Translations under genes and position numbers: made by a program
The notes under the pieces: model-generated
What the model saw: the letters and a program-made list of their open reading frames with translations, nothing else
What the model was told of the DNA's origin: nothing
Databases searched by the model: none
Assembly (NCBI GenBank): GCA_934589675.1
Contig: CAKTOF010000012.1
Span: 7,411 to 71,410 of the forward strand
From: an uncultured Oscillospiraceae bacterium
GTDB taxonomy: Bacteria; Bacillota; Clostridia; Oscillospirales; Oscillospiraceae
Direction of reading: 5' to 3'
DNA length: 64,000 nucleotides
Shown: one piece after another, positions 47,089-56,022 of the stretch
Position numbering within the stretch: position 1 is the stretch's first letter
How the letters are laid out: the number at the start of each line of letters is the position of its first letter

Positions 47089-48291
47089 TTACTTCGCGGA
47101 CGAGCCGCGGCGGGCTTTTTTCTTTTTCTTTTTCTGGTTCATCAGCACGATGGCCAGCACGATGATCACAACGGCGGCGGCGCCGATGACGATATAGATC
47201 GTCGTATTCGACGAGCTCGTCTTGACGTTCAGCCAGAGCTCGTCCATTTCCTGCGTGGCCTCCGGGGTGAGGTAGAGGAACATCTCACCGTGCGAGAACG
47301 CATCAGCCGACGGATAGACGACCTCGCTGCCGGCGATCTCGGGGTCGAGATACTCGCGCGCAGCGCTTGTCGGCGAGCCGTAGCCGACCCATTCCATGTT
47401 CGCAGCGGAAATCTCCGGCGAGGTCAGGAAGTTGATGAACGTCTCGGCCTCGGCCTTGTGCTCGGCGCACGTCGGGATGCACAGAGCGTCGACGAAGAAG
47501 TTGAAGCCGTCGTCCACCGGGAGGTAGAAGGCGAGGTCCTCATTGTCGCCGCTCATCTGAACGAAGTCACCGGCGTAGTACGGGGCGACCCAGGCTTCCT
47601 CGTTGATCATTTTGTCATAGATCTGATCCATGACGTAGCTCTGCACGAGCGGCTTCTGCTGCACGAGCAGGTCGCCGGAGGCCTGAAGCTCGGCAGAATC
47701 CTCTGTGTTCAGGCTGTAGCCCAGCTCGAGCTCCGCAAGGGCGAAGGCGTCGCGCGGATTGTCAAACATGAGGATCTTCCCTTTGTATTTCTCGTTCCAG
47801 AGAACCTCCCAGCCCGTGACGTCGGACGCATCGACATACTTCGTGTTGTAGATGATGCCGACGGTGCCCCAGGTGTAGGGGACGGAGTATTTGTTCTCCG
47901 GATCGTAGTTCGGATTTTTCAATGTGTCATCGACATAGTCGGTGAAGTTCGGGATGTTGGAGTAGTCCAGCTCCATCAGATAGCCCTCGTCGATGAGACG
48001 CGCGATCATATAGTCCGACGGAATGATGACGTCATACGACACGCCGCCGGTCTTGAGCTTGGAGTAGAGCGTCTCGTTGCTGTCAAAGGTCGTGTAGTTG
48101 ACCTTGATGTTCGGATAGGCTTCCTCAAACGCGGCGATGATGTCGAGGCAGTCGTCCGAGCCGTCGGAAATATACTGACCCCAGTTGTAGACGTTGATGG
48201 TCACGGTGTCATCTGCGGCGAGCGCGCTGCCGGGCAGCACGCCGAGCACCAGCATAACGGACAGGATGATGGAACAAACTCTTTTTTTCAA
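47089..48291 (-). CDS. potD: Spermidine/putrescine-binding protein with C-terminal membrane anchor
   Basis: A 400-residue extracytoplasmic binding protein of an ABC polyamine importer. The signal peptide (about residues 1-25, ending ALAADD) lacks a lipobox Cys. The periplasmic-binding fold shows NVYNWGQYISDG at the start and conserved polyamine-binding stretches (PSDYMIARL, PYTWGTVGIIYN). Unusually, a C-terminal transmembrane helix (about 368-387) plus a run of Lys anchors the protein in place of lipidation. Last gene of a potABCD operon; polyamine specificity is inferred from family. Confidence 0.93.
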   Translation of the reverse strand: MKKRVCSIILSVMLVLGVLPGSALAADDTVTINVYNWGQYISDGSDDCLDIIAAFEEAYPNIKVNYTTFDSNETLYSKLKTGGVSYDVIIPSDYMIARLIDEGYLMELDYSNIPNFTDYVDDTLKNPNYDPENKYSVPYTWGTVGIIYNTKYVDASDVTGWEVLWNEKYKGKILMFDNPRDAFALAELELGYSLNTEDSAELQASGDLLVQQKPLVQSYVMDQIYDKMINEEAWVAPYYAGDFVQMSGDNEDLAFYLPVDDGFNFFVDALCIPTCAEHKAEAETFINFLTSPEISAANMEWVGYGSPTSAAREYLDPEIAGSEVVYPSADAFSHGEMFLYLTPEATQEMDELWLNVKTSSSNTTIYIVIGAAAVVIIVLAIVLMNQKKKKKKARRGSSAK

Positions 48292-48299
48292 CTTATCTC

Positions 48300-49121
48300 T
48301 CAGTCTCCTTCGGATTGAAACTTTCGCCCGAGCCGCTTTTTCTCGTCTCTGACCTGAAGCAGATTCATGATGACCATCAGCACAAGGATGGCCAGGAACA
48401 GCAGGGTAAACAGCGCGTAGATCTTCGGCTGTAAGGGCTTCTTGGTGTAGTTGTAGATCTCGACCGGCAGCGTGACATACGACGGGCCATAGACAAAGTA
48501 GCTGATGACGAAGTCATCTAAGCTCATCGTGAACGCCATGATGGCGCCGGAGAGAATGCCGGGCATGATCTCGTGGATCACGACCTTGAAAAATGCCTGC
48601 GTCGGCGTGCAGCCGAGATCAAGCGCGGCCTCGCGCAGGTCGGGGTCCATCTGGCTGAGCTTTGGCATGACGGACAAGATGACATAGGGCAGATTGAACG
48701 TCACATGCGCGATGAGCAGCGTGCCGAAGCCGAGGACGTTGTTGAATTTCATCAGCGCCCCGATGAACACGAAAAGAAGCGACATGGAGACGCCTGTGAC
48801 GATCTCAGGGTTCGTCAGCGGGATGTTCGTCAGCCCCATGACAAAGCTGCGCATTTTTCCGCTCATGGCGTGCATCCCCATGGCGGCAGCCGTGCCGAGC
48901 ACGGTGGCGATGAGGCTCGAAAGCAGCGCGAGCAGGATGGAACGGCCGAGCAGGGGAAGCAGGACAGAGTCCCGGAACAGCTCGCCGTAGTGCGAGAACG
49001 TGAAGCCGGCAAAGCGCGAGACGGACTTGTCCGTATTGAACGACGCCACGAGCAGCACGATCATCGGCACATACAAAAAGAGGTAGATGATGAACGTATA
49101 GATGCGGCTTGCGCGCTTCAT
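48300..49121 (-). CDS. potC: Polyamine ABC transporter permease PotC
   Basis: A 273-residue inner-membrane permease with six predicted helices. The EAA loop is in LREAALDLGCTPTQAFFKVVIHEIMPGI (partly quoted), followed by the SLDDFVISYF block typical of PotC. ATG 49121 overlaps the potB stop; an open frame 20 codons longer lies inside potB. It couples with PotA through the EAA loop. Confidence 0.95.
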   Translation of the reverse strand: MKRASRIYTFIIYLFLYVPMIVLLVASFNTDKSVSRFAGFTFSHYGELFRDSVLLPLLGRSILLALLSSLIATVLGTAAAMGMHAMSGKMRSFVMGLTNIPLTNPEIVTGVSMSLLFVFIGALMKFNNVLGFGTLLIAHVTFNLPYVILSVMPKLSQMDPDLREAALDLGCTPTQAFFKVVIHEIMPGILSGAIMAFTMSLDDFVISYFVYGPSYVTLPVEIYNYTKKPLQPKIYALFTLLFLAILVLMVIMNLLQVRDEKKRLGRKFQSEGD

Positions 49122-49939
49122 ACCGTGATGACACCTCCCTCGTCGTCCGTGTCGGCAAAGCGGTTCATAATGCCGACGCACACAAAGATCAGGATCATCA
49201 GCACGAGCGACATGGCCGCGCCGAGGTTCGGGTTGTAGGCGGACTTGAACTGGCTTTCAATGACGTCGCCGATCATGGTCGTGCTCGTCGAGCCGAGCTT
49301 CTGGGAGATATAGAACGTGGACACGGCCGGGACGAACACCATTGTGATGCCGGAAATGATGCCCGGCACCGACAGCGGAAGCGTCACGCGCGAAAAGACC
49401 TGACGGCCGCTGCAGCCGAGATCCTGCGCCGCCTCAATGAGGCGGCGGTCGATCTTCATGATGACCGTGTAGAGCGGCATGATCATATACGGCAGATAGT
49501 TATACACCATGCCGAGGATGACGGCCGCGTTCGTACGGATGAGCGGAAGCGGGCCGATGCCGAGGTGGCCGAGGGCGCGGTTGATGATGCCCGTGTCCTC
49601 GAGCAAGCCGACCCACGCGAGTGTGCGCAGCAGAAAGCTCATGCACATGGGCAGCATGATAAGCATATAGAGAAAGCGCTGCGTCGTCGGCTTCGTCTGG
49701 GCGATGCACCACGCGACGGGGTAGCCAATGAGCAGACACAGCGCCGTCGCGACGACGCTCAGCCAGATGGAGCGGATAAAAATCGGAAGATACGTCGCCA
49801 TGGTCGAGAGGTTTTCGGTCGAAAACTGCCCGGTGCGGGTTGTGAACGCGTAATAGACGACGATGGCCAGCGGCACGACCGTGAAGATGAGCATCCACAC
49901 AAGGTACGGCGCCGCGAGCAGCCGCTGCTTACTCTTCAT
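49118..49939 (-). CDS. potB: Polyamine ABC transporter permease PotB
   Basis: A 273-residue permease with six predicted helices, partner of PotC. The EAA-like loop is [24 protein letters not shown], followed by GIISG. ATG 49939 overlaps the last bases of potA and was preferred to a frame start 14 codons earlier inside potA. It overlaps potC by 4 nt (ATGA), suggesting a 1:1 stoichiometry. Confidence 0.95.
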   Translation of the reverse strand: MKSKQRLLAAPYLVWMLIFTVVPLAIVVYYAFTTRTGQFSTENLSTMATYLPIFIRSIWLSVVATALCLLIGYPVAWCIAQTKPTTQRFLYMLIMLPMCMSFLLRTLAWVGLLEDTGIINRALGHLGIGPLPLIRTNAAVILGMVYNYLPYMIMPLYTVIMKIDRRLIEAAQDLGCSGRQVFSRVTLPLSVPGIISGITMVFVPAVSTFYISQKLGSTSTTMIGDVIESQFKSAYNPNLGAAMSLVLMILIFVCVGIMNRFADTDDEGGVITV

Positions 49940-51062
49940 CGCTTTCTTCCGCCTCCGCATCGGGCTGGTCGAGCTCGTCATACGCCTCGGAATACGAGCT
50001 GTAGTCGCCGAACATATCCGAGTATGCGCTCTTGTGCATAATGTGGATGTCCTCAGGGTTGAGACGGATGCCGATCGTCGAGCCGACCGGGTGCAGATCC
50101 GTCGTCTGGATGAGCCATTTGAAGCCCTTGAAGTCGACGATGATGTCGTACTGCATCCCCTTGAACGTGACGTTCGTGACCGTGCCTGTCAGGCTGCCCT
50201 CGCTTGTGGGGACGATGTCGATGTCCTCCGGGCGGATGACGACGTCGACGGGCTCATGCGGGGCAAAGCCGGCGTCGACGCAGCGGAACTTCCGGCCGAA
50301 GAACTCGACGAGATAGTCCTCGTGCATGATGCCGTCTAAGATGTTCGACTCGCCGATGAAGTCCGCGACGAACGCGTTTTTCGGCTCGTTATAAATGTCC
50401 TCGGGCTTTCCGATCTGCTGGATGCGGCCGCGGTCCATGACGACGACGGTGTCGCTCATGGCAAGCGCTTCTTCCTGATCGTGCGTGACATAGATGAACG
50501 TGATGCCCATGGCCTGCTGGATGCGCTTTAATTCGTTCTGCATATCCTTGCGCAGACGAAGATCGAGCGCGCCGAGCGGCTCGTCAAGCAGCAGCACCTT
50601 CGGTTGATTGACAAGCGCGCGCGCGATGGCTACGCGCTGCTGCTGCCCGCCGGAGAGCGAGGCGGTCTTGCGGTTTTCAAAGCCGTTCAGGCTGACGATG
50701 GAGAGCATTTCCGTCACGCGCCGGTCAACCTCGTCCTCCGGCGTTTTGGAAACGCGCAGGCCAAAGGCGATGTTGTCGTAGACGTCGAGGTGCGGGAAGA
50801 GCGCGTAGCGCTGGAAGACCGTGTTGATCTGGCGCTTGTGCGGCGGCAGATCGTTGATGCGCGCACCGTCAAAAAAAACATCGCCGGCCGTCGGCGTCTG
50901 AAATCCGCCGATGATGCGCAGCGTTGTTGTCTTGCCGCAGCCCGACGGGCCGAGCAGAGTCAGGAACTCCTGATCGTTGATATAGAGATTCAGATTGTCG
51001 AGAATCGTCTCGCCGTCAAATGTCATGGTCAGGTCCGCAAGGCGGATCAGCTCTTTGGACAT
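49929..51062 (-). CDS. potA: Polyamine ABC transporter ATP-binding protein PotA
   Basis: A 377-residue ATPase. Walker A is [10 protein letters not shown], signature [12 protein letters not shown], Walker B with [11 protein letters not shown] and the H-loop VTHDQEEA. The C-terminal TOBE-like regulatory domain extends from about residue 240 and ends in an acidic tail. It is the first gene of the operon, behind its own promoter. Confidence 0.95.
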   Translation of the reverse strand: MSKELIRLADLTMTFDGETILDNLNLYINDQEFLTLLGPSGCGKTTTLRIIGGFQTPTAGDVFFDGARINDLPPHKRQINTVFQRYALFPHLDVYDNIAFGLRVSKTPEDEVDRRVTEMLSIVSLNGFENRKTASLSGGQQQRVAIARALVNQPKVLLLDEPLGALDLRLRKDMQNELKRIQQAMGITFIYVTHDQEEALAMSDTVVVMDRGRIQQIGKPEDIYNEPKNAFVADFIGESNILDGIMHEDYLVEFFGRKFRCVDAGFAPHEPVDVVIRPEDIDIVPTSEGSLTGTVTNVTFKGMQYDIIVDFKGFKWLIQTTDLHPVGSTIGIRLNPEDIHIMHKSAYSDMFGDYSSYSEAYDELDQPDAEAEESDEE

Positions 51063-51112
51063 TTATCCTCCCCCGTTTCACAACCGATTTCGGCAAAAAA
51101 GCCAATGATTGA

Positions 51113-51141
51113 ACTATATAATGAGCGCAGGGCTTTGTCAA
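51113..51141 (-). promoter_or_regulatory. Sigma-A promoter of potABCD
   Basis: Minus-strand TTGACA (51141-51136, perfect), 17-nt spacer and TATAGT (51118-51113), about 50 nt upstream of potA. Confidence 0.75.
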
Positions 51142-51193
51142 TGATAATCCGCAAAATTCTCCGTCAAATTTCGGACGGGAAAAGGTCTGCACC

Positions 51194-52147
51194 TTATGCA
51201 AAATATTCATGGACGAATGGCACGTCCTGCACGGCAAATTCCCGGCCGTTCAGATAGGCGAGCGCGCCGGCGTCTGAGGTGAATGCAAAGCGCAGGCGAT
51301 AGGAGTAAAGCGCCTGATAGGTGCGGTCGTAGCGGCGGTCGAGCTTGCCGTATTTTCCGTCGCCGAGCAGGGGATGGCCTGCGTGGGCCATCTGCGCGCG
51401 GATCTGGTGCGTGCGGCCCGTGCCGAGCTCACACTCGACGAGGGACAGGCCGCCGCTAAATTGCAGCGTCTTATAGTATGTCACGGCCGTCTTCGAGCCC
51501 TTCTGCGGCTTCTCCGTGATGAAAACGCGGTTTTTGGCCGCGTCCTTGAACAGCTGCCCCTCGAGCTTTCCGCTTGGCGGGGTGAGCTTGCCGTGGACGA
51601 TGCACAGGTAGTATTTTTCGATCTCGCGGTCGCGGATCTTCTGGTTCATGACGCGCAGCGCCTCGGCTGTCTTGGCGCAGATGACGATGCCGCCCGTGTT
51701 GCGGTCGATGCGGTTGCACAGCGCGGGCGCGAACGCATTTTCCAAGCGCGGGTTCCACTCGCGCTTGGCGTAGAGGTAGGCCTGCACATGGTCGATGAGC
51801 GTCTTGCCGTACTCCGCGCCGTCGTGCGGGTGGACGGCCTGGCCGGGCTTTTTGTCGGCGAGCAGGATGTTCTCGTCCTCGTAGACGATGGAGATTTTCG
51901 GCGTCGAGACGGTCAGATATGCGTTCTCGGCCTTCGGCGCGTCGAAAAACTCGTCGTTGATGTAGAGCTGCAGCACGTCGCCCGCGGCGACGCGGGCGTC
52001 GCGCGCGGACTTTTTGGCATTCACCTTGATGCGGCCGAGGCGGATGTATTTTTGCAGCAGCGACGCCGGAAGCAGCGGAACGGCCTTGGCCACAAAGCGG
52101 TCAAGACGCTGCCCGGCGTCGTTTTTTCCGATGGTAAGCTCTTTCAT
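51194..52147 (-). CDS. RluC/RluD-family pseudouridine synthase
   Basis: A 317-residue synthase isomerising uridines in rRNA or tRNA. The N-terminal S4 domain runs to about residue 75. The catalytic Asp is in CNRIDRNTGGIVI (R-I/L-D motif), with EKYYLCIVHGKL and GRTHQIRAQMAHAGHPLLGD following, as in the RluD family. ATG 52147 follows a GGAGGG SD; the longer frame upstream has none. Target position is unknown. Confidence 0.93.
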   Translation of the reverse strand: MKELTIGKNDAGQRLDRFVAKAVPLLPASLLQKYIRLGRIKVNAKKSARDARVAAGDVLQLYINDEFFDAPKAENAYLTVSTPKISIVYEDENILLADKKPGQAVHPHDGAEYGKTLIDHVQAYLYAKREWNPRLENAFAPALCNRIDRNTGGIVICAKTAEALRVMNQKIRDREIEKYYLCIVHGKLTPPSGKLEGQLFKDAAKNRVFITEKPQKGSKTAVTYYKTLQFSGGLSLVECELGTGRTHQIRAQMAHAGHPLLGDGKYGKLDRRYDRTYQALYSYRLRFAFTSDAGALAYLNGREFAVQDVPFVHEYFA

Positions 52148-52241
52148 GTGCCCTCCGGCGCGCAAGGCGCGGTGAATTTTCCTTATCGTACCACAGCGGC
52201 CGCGGTTTTGCAAGAACGCCCGAATGGAGCGAATTCTCGTC

Positions 52242-52269
52242 TTGCATTGGGGAAAAATCGTGGTATAAT
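52242..52269 (+). promoter_or_regulatory. Promoter of the G3E GTPase pair
   Basis: TTGCAT (52242-52247), 16-nt spacer and perfect TATAAT (52264-52269), 38 nt before the gene. I looked for a Zur box (TCGTAATNATTACGA-like) and did not recognise one. Confidence 0.7.
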
Positions 52270-52306
52270 ATCTAGCTGAAATTTATTTGTATCGAGGGTG
52301 TTTACC

Positions 52307-53473
52307 ATGACAAAGATCGACGTATTTTCCGGCTTCCTCGGCGCCGGAAAGACGACGCTTATCAAAAAGCTCATTGCGGAGGCCTATTGCGGCGAGCAGG
52401 TTGTGCTCATTGAAAATGAGTTCGGCGAGATCGCCGTGGACGGCGGATTTCTGAAGGAGGCGGGCGTGCAGATTACGGAGATGAACTCCGGCTGCATCTG
52501 CTGCTCGCTCGTGGGCGACTTCGGCCGCGCGCTCCGTCAGGTCATTGAAGAGTACCATCCCGACCGCATCCTCATCGAGCCGTCGGGCGTCGGCAAGCTG
52601 TCCGACGTCGTCGCGGCCGTGGAGAAGGTCACGGACGGCGATGTCGTCATCGGCAGCCGCACGACGGTCGCCGACGCGCAGCGCTGCAAAATGTATATGA
52701 AGAACTTCGGCGAATTCTACGACAACCAGATCGAAAATGCCGGGACGATCGTCCTCTCGCGCACGCAGAACATGACCGACGAGAAGGTCGCGGCCGTCGT
52801 GGCACAGCTTCGCGAGAAGAACCCGGACGCCGTCATCGTCACGACGCCGTGGGACGAGCTGACCGGCAAGCAGATCCTTGCCGCCATGGAGCAGGGGCGC
52901 ACGCTCGGCGCGGAACTCAAACAGCTCGAGGACGAGACGTGCCCCGTCTGCGGCCATGTGCATCACCATGACGACGAGGACGAGCATGAGCACGAGCACC
53001 ATCATGACCACCATCACGATCATGACGAGGATGAGGACGAGCACGAGTGCGGCTGCGGCTGCCATCACCATCATGATGACGACGACGACGAGCACGAGCA
53101 CGAGCATCACCATCATCACCACGACCACGACGACGATGACCATGATGACGAGTGCGGCTGCGGCTGCCACGACCACGAGCATCACCACCATCACCACGCC
53201 GACGAGGTCTTTACGAGCTGGGGCGTCGAGACGGCGAAGAGGTTCACGAAGGCCGAGCTCGAAGCGGCGCTCGCCGCGCTCGACGATGCGAACCGGTACG
53301 GCGTCGTGCTGCGCGCCAAGGGCATCGTCGCGGGCGAGGGCGAGTGGCTGCACTTTGACCATGTCCCGGGCGAGCTCAGCGTCCGCACCGGCCCTGCCGA
53401 TGTGACGGGCCGCCTGTGCGTCATTGGCTCGAAGCTCAAGGAAGACGCGCTTGCCGCGCTGTTCGGGGTCTGA
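52307..53473 (+). CDS. CobW/ZNG-type G3E GTPase with long His/Asp-rich insert
   Basis: A 388-residue metal-chaperone GTPase. P-loop is GFLGAGKTTL; the CxCC metal motif is GCICCSL at about residues 62-68; the base-recognition block is in the SRTQNMTDE region. A large insert (about residues 214-302) holds four His/Asp/Glu-rich segments alternating with CGCGCH motifs, probably a metal-binding or storage region. The C-terminal CobW_C domain follows (TKAELEAALAALDD...). It stands 3 nt before a second G3E GTPase and is likely involved in Zn or Ni/Co allocation. ATG 52307 was chosen for its GAGGG SD. Confidence 0.9.
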   Translation: MTKIDVFSGFLGAGKTTLIKKLIAEAYCGEQVVLIENEFGEIAVDGGFLKEAGVQITEMNSGCICCSLVGDFGRALRQVIEEYHPDRILIEPSGVGKLSDVVAAVEKVTDGDVVIGSRTTVADAQRCKMYMKNFGEFYDNQIENAGTIVLSRTQNMTDEKVAAVVAQLREKNPDAVIVTTPWDELTGKQILAAMEQGRTLGAELKQLEDETCPVCGHVHHHDDEDEHEHEHHHDHHHDHDEDEDEHECGCGCHHHHDDDDDEHEHEHHHHHHDHDDDDHDDECGCGCHDHEHHHHHHADEVFTSWGVETAKRFTKAELEAALAALDDANRYGVVLRAKGIVAGEGEWLHFDHVPGELSVRTGPADVTGRLCVIGSKLKEDALAALFGV

Positions 53474-53476
53474 ATT

Positions 53477-54418
53477 ATGGGCATTCCCGTTTATATTTTT
53501 ACCGGATTTCTGGAGTCCGGCAAGACGAAGTTCATCCAGGAGACGCTTGAGGACGAGCGCTTCAACGCCGGCGAGCGCACGCTGCTGCTCGTGTGCGAGG
53601 AGGGCATCGAGGAATATGACATCTCCGCGTACCCGCACCAGAACGTCTACATTGAGACGGTCGACGACCAGAGCGCGCTCACGCCGGATCTGCTCGACAC
53701 GCTCGCCGCGCGGCACAAGGCCGAGCGCGTCGTGGCCGAGCTGAACGGCATGCAGCTCGTCGCGGACTTCTACCGCATCATCCCGGACGACTGGGAAGTC
53801 GCGCAGGAGGTCATGTTTGCCGACGGCACAACGATCCTCAGCTACAACCAGAATATGCGCCAGCTCGTCGTGGACAAGCTCTCCGGCTGCGAGATGGTCG
53901 TCTTCAACCGCCTTGAAAAGGGCGCGGACATCATGCCGCTGCACAAGCTCGCGCGTGCGCTCAGCCGCCGCGTGGACATTGTCTACGACTACACCGACGG
54001 CACGTCGGAGTTTGACACGATCGAGGATCCGCTGCCGTTTGACTTAAACGCGCCCGTTGTGGAGATCGGCGACGACGACTACGCGCTTTTCTACCGCGAC
54101 ATCAGCGAGGAGCCGAAAAAATATAACGGCAAGACCGTTCGCTTCCTCGCTCAGGTCGCGCACCTGCGCCACGACAAGGACAAGCAGTTCGCGCCCGGCC
54201 GCTTCGTCATGACCTGCTGCGCCGAGGACATTACGTTCATGGGGCTGCCGTGCCGCTACGATAAAAGCGGCTCGCTCGAGCAGCGAAGCTGGGTGCGCCT
54301 GACGGCGAAGATCGAGGTCAAGCGCCACATCCTCTATAAGGGCGGCACCGGCCCGGTCCTGACCGCGCTCAGCGTCGAGCCCGCCGAGGCCCCGGAGCAG
54401 GAAGTCTGCACGTTCTGA
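53477..54418 (+). CDS. G3E GTPase-like protein fused to DUF1980/TIGR03943-like domain
   Basis: A 313-residue protein. Residues 1-200 are G3E GTPase-like: P-loop GFLESGKTKF and the acidic switch region EEGIEEYD, but no CxCC metal motif. Residues about 215-300 resemble the C-terminal part of TIGR03943/DUF1980 (YcgQ-like) zinc-associated proteins (NGKTVRFLAQV, GRFVMTCCAED, WVRLTAKIEV). It starts 3 nt after the His-rich GTPase, so the two should act together, plausibly in zinc homeostasis (inference). The N-terminus begins with the P-loop strand, so it is cytosolic. Confidence 0.75.
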   Translation: MGIPVYIFTGFLESGKTKFIQETLEDERFNAGERTLLLVCEEGIEEYDISAYPHQNVYIETVDDQSALTPDLLDTLAARHKAERVVAELNGMQLVADFYRIIPDDWEVAQEVMFADGTTILSYNQNMRQLVVDKLSGCEMVVFNRLEKGADIMPLHKLARALSRRVDIVYDYTDGTSEFDTIEDPLPFDLNAPVVEIGDDDYALFYRDISEEPKKYNGKTVRFLAQVAHLRHDKDKQFAPGRFVMTCCAEDITFMGLPCRYDKSGSLEQRSWVRLTAKIEVKRHILYKGGTGPVLTALSVEPAEAPEQEVCTF

Positions 54419-54425
54419 AATGCAA

Positions 54426-54453
54426 AATCCCCGAAGCGGCCGCTTCGGGGATT
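54426..54453. terminator. Bidirectional terminator
   Basis: A perfect 28-nt palindrome, AATCCCCGAAGCGG and its complement, with A and T tracts on either side; it ends the GTPase pair and the convergent flavoprotein gene. Confidence 0.85.
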
Positions 54454-54456
54454 TTT

Positions 54457-56022
54457 TTATGGATTGTTCAAAACCGCTTCCGCGCAGCGCAGACCGTCGA
54501 CGGCGGCGGAGATGATGCCGCCGGCGTAGCCGGCGCCTTCGCCGCAGGGGTAGAGGCCGGAGATGGCGGACTGGAGGTCTTCTCCGCGCGTGATGCGCAC
54601 GGGCGAGGAGCTTCGCGTCTCCGGGCCTGTCAGGACGGCGGCGGGGTCGTCGAAGCCGGGAAGCTTTTTGCCGAGGGCGGGGATGGCGGCTTCAAGCGTT
54701 TTGGTGATGCGCGCGGGCAGAATGCCGTGCAGGTCGCACGGGAAGACGCCGGGGCGGTACGTCGGCTGGACAGATGTGAATGCTCCGCCGCTTGAGCCCG
54801 AGAGAAAGTCCGCGACCGTCTGCGCGGGCGCGCGGTACGAGCCGCTGGCGGCAAAGGCGCGCTGCTCGATCTCGCGCTGCCAGAGCATGCCGCCGAGCGG
54901 GCCGGGGTAGGGGAAATCGTCCGGCGTGAGCGTGACGAGCAGGGCGCTATTTGCATTTTCGCCGGCGCGGGCGGCATAGCTCATGCCGTTCGTGACGACG
55001 CCGCCCTCCTCTGACGCGGCTGCGACGACGTAGCCGCCGGGACACATGCAGAACGTGTAGGCCGAGCTGCCGTCCGGCAGGCGGCAGTTTAGCTTATAGC
55101 TCGCCGGCGGAAGCTGCGAGGCGAAGCGGCCGTACTGCGCGCGGCTCACGGCCGGCTGCGCGTGCTCGATGCGAACGCCCATGGAAAACGGCTTCGGCTC
55201 CATGGGCACGCCGAGGGAAAGCAGCATGGAAAACGTGTCGCGCGCGCTGTGGCCCGTCGCTAAAATGAGCGCGGAGCAGGGGACGACGCCGCCCGGCGTG
55301 ATGGCGCCCGTTACGCGGCCGCCTTCAATTCTCACGGCGTCTAGCCGTGTGTCGTAGCGGATCTCGCCGCCGAGCGCGCGGATGCGCGCGTCCATGGCTT
55401 CCACAACGCCCGCGAGCACGTCCGTGCCGATGTGCGGCATGGCGTCGACCAAAATATCCTCGCCTGCGCCGAGCCTGCATAGCTGCGTCAGGACGAAGCG
55501 GATGCGCTCATCGTGCGTGCCGGTGTTGAGCTTTCCGTCGGAAAACGTGCCCGCGCCGCCCGCGCCGAACTGGACGTTGCACTCCGGGTCGAGCGCGCCG
55601 CCGTTCCAGAACGCGGCGACCTTTTCCTGCCGCGCTCTGACGTCGCTGCCGCGCTCGAGCACGATGGGCTTTGCGCCCGCCATGGCCAGCGCGAGCGCGG
55701 CGAACATCCCGGCCGGGCCGAAGCCGACGACGACGGGGCGGGGAAGGCCGATCGGCGCTTCCGGGACGCGGTAGCGCGGAAACTCCGCACGCGAGATCTG
55801 ATTGCCGCGCGCGCGGCGCAAGATCGCGGCCTCGCCCGCGCAGGCGACGTCGACGGTGTAGACGACGCGGACGTCGTCTTTTTTGCGCGCGTCAATGGAG
55901 CGGCGGAATACGGTCAGCGAGCGGATGGCCGACGCATTGACGTGCAGCGCGCGGGCGGCAAGAGCAAAAAGCGCGCTCTCGTCCGCGCCGGGCGCGAGGG
56001 ATAAGCTTCGGATGCGGATCAT
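54457..56022 (-). CDS. NAD(P)/FAD-dependent oxidoreductase, uncharacterised FAD-dependent family
   Basis: A 521-residue flavoprotein of the family annotated as FAD-dependent oxidoreductase/dehydrogenase with a small N-terminal RNA-binding-like extension (about residues 1-85). The dinucleotide fold starts at VVVGFGPAGMFAAL with the second block LERGSDVRARQ. Other blocks: FSDGKLNTGTHD and MCPGGYVVAAASEEGG. Function unknown; probably a dehydrogenase. ATG 56022 overlaps the next gene's stop (ATGA), so it is coupled with the adjacent flavoprotein. Confidence 0.85.
   Translation of the reverse strand: MIRIRSLSLAPGADESALFALAARALHVNASAIRSLTVFRRSIDARKKDDVRVVYTVDVACAGEAAILRRARGNQISRAEFPRYRVPEAPIGLPRPVVVGFGPAGMFAALALAMAGAKPIVLERGSDVRARQEKVAAFWNGGALDPECNVQFGAGGAGTFSDGKLNTGTHDERIRFVLTQLCRLGAGEDILVDAMPHIGTDVLAGVVEAMDARIRALGGEIRYDTRLDAVRIEGGRVTGAITPGGVVPCSALILATGHSARDTFSMLLSLGVPMEPKPFSMGVRIEHAQPAVSRAQYGRFASQLPPASYKLNCRLPDGSSAYTFCMCPGGYVVAAASEEGGVVTNGMSYAARAGENANSALLVTLTPDDFPYPGPLGGMLWQREIEQRAFAASGSYRAPAQTVADFLSGSSGGAFTSVQPTYRPGVFPCDLHGILPARITKTLEAAIPALGKKLPGFDDPAAVLTGPETRSSSPVRITRGEDLQSAISGLYPCGEGAGYAGGIISAAVDGLRCAEAVLNNP

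Noticed and set aside
52960..53210. Repetitive CAC/CAT/GAC blocks that look CRISPR-like at first sight
   Set aside because: No constant repeat-spacer structure; the blocks are in frame and encode the His/Asp-rich insert of the GTPase.
52283..53944. A long minus-strand open frame across the G3E GTPase genes with hydrophobic runs
   Set aside because: It is the mirror image of the His/Asp-rich insert (GAC/CAC codons give V/M/L runs on the other strand). The plus strand has a full GTPase with SD and promoter.
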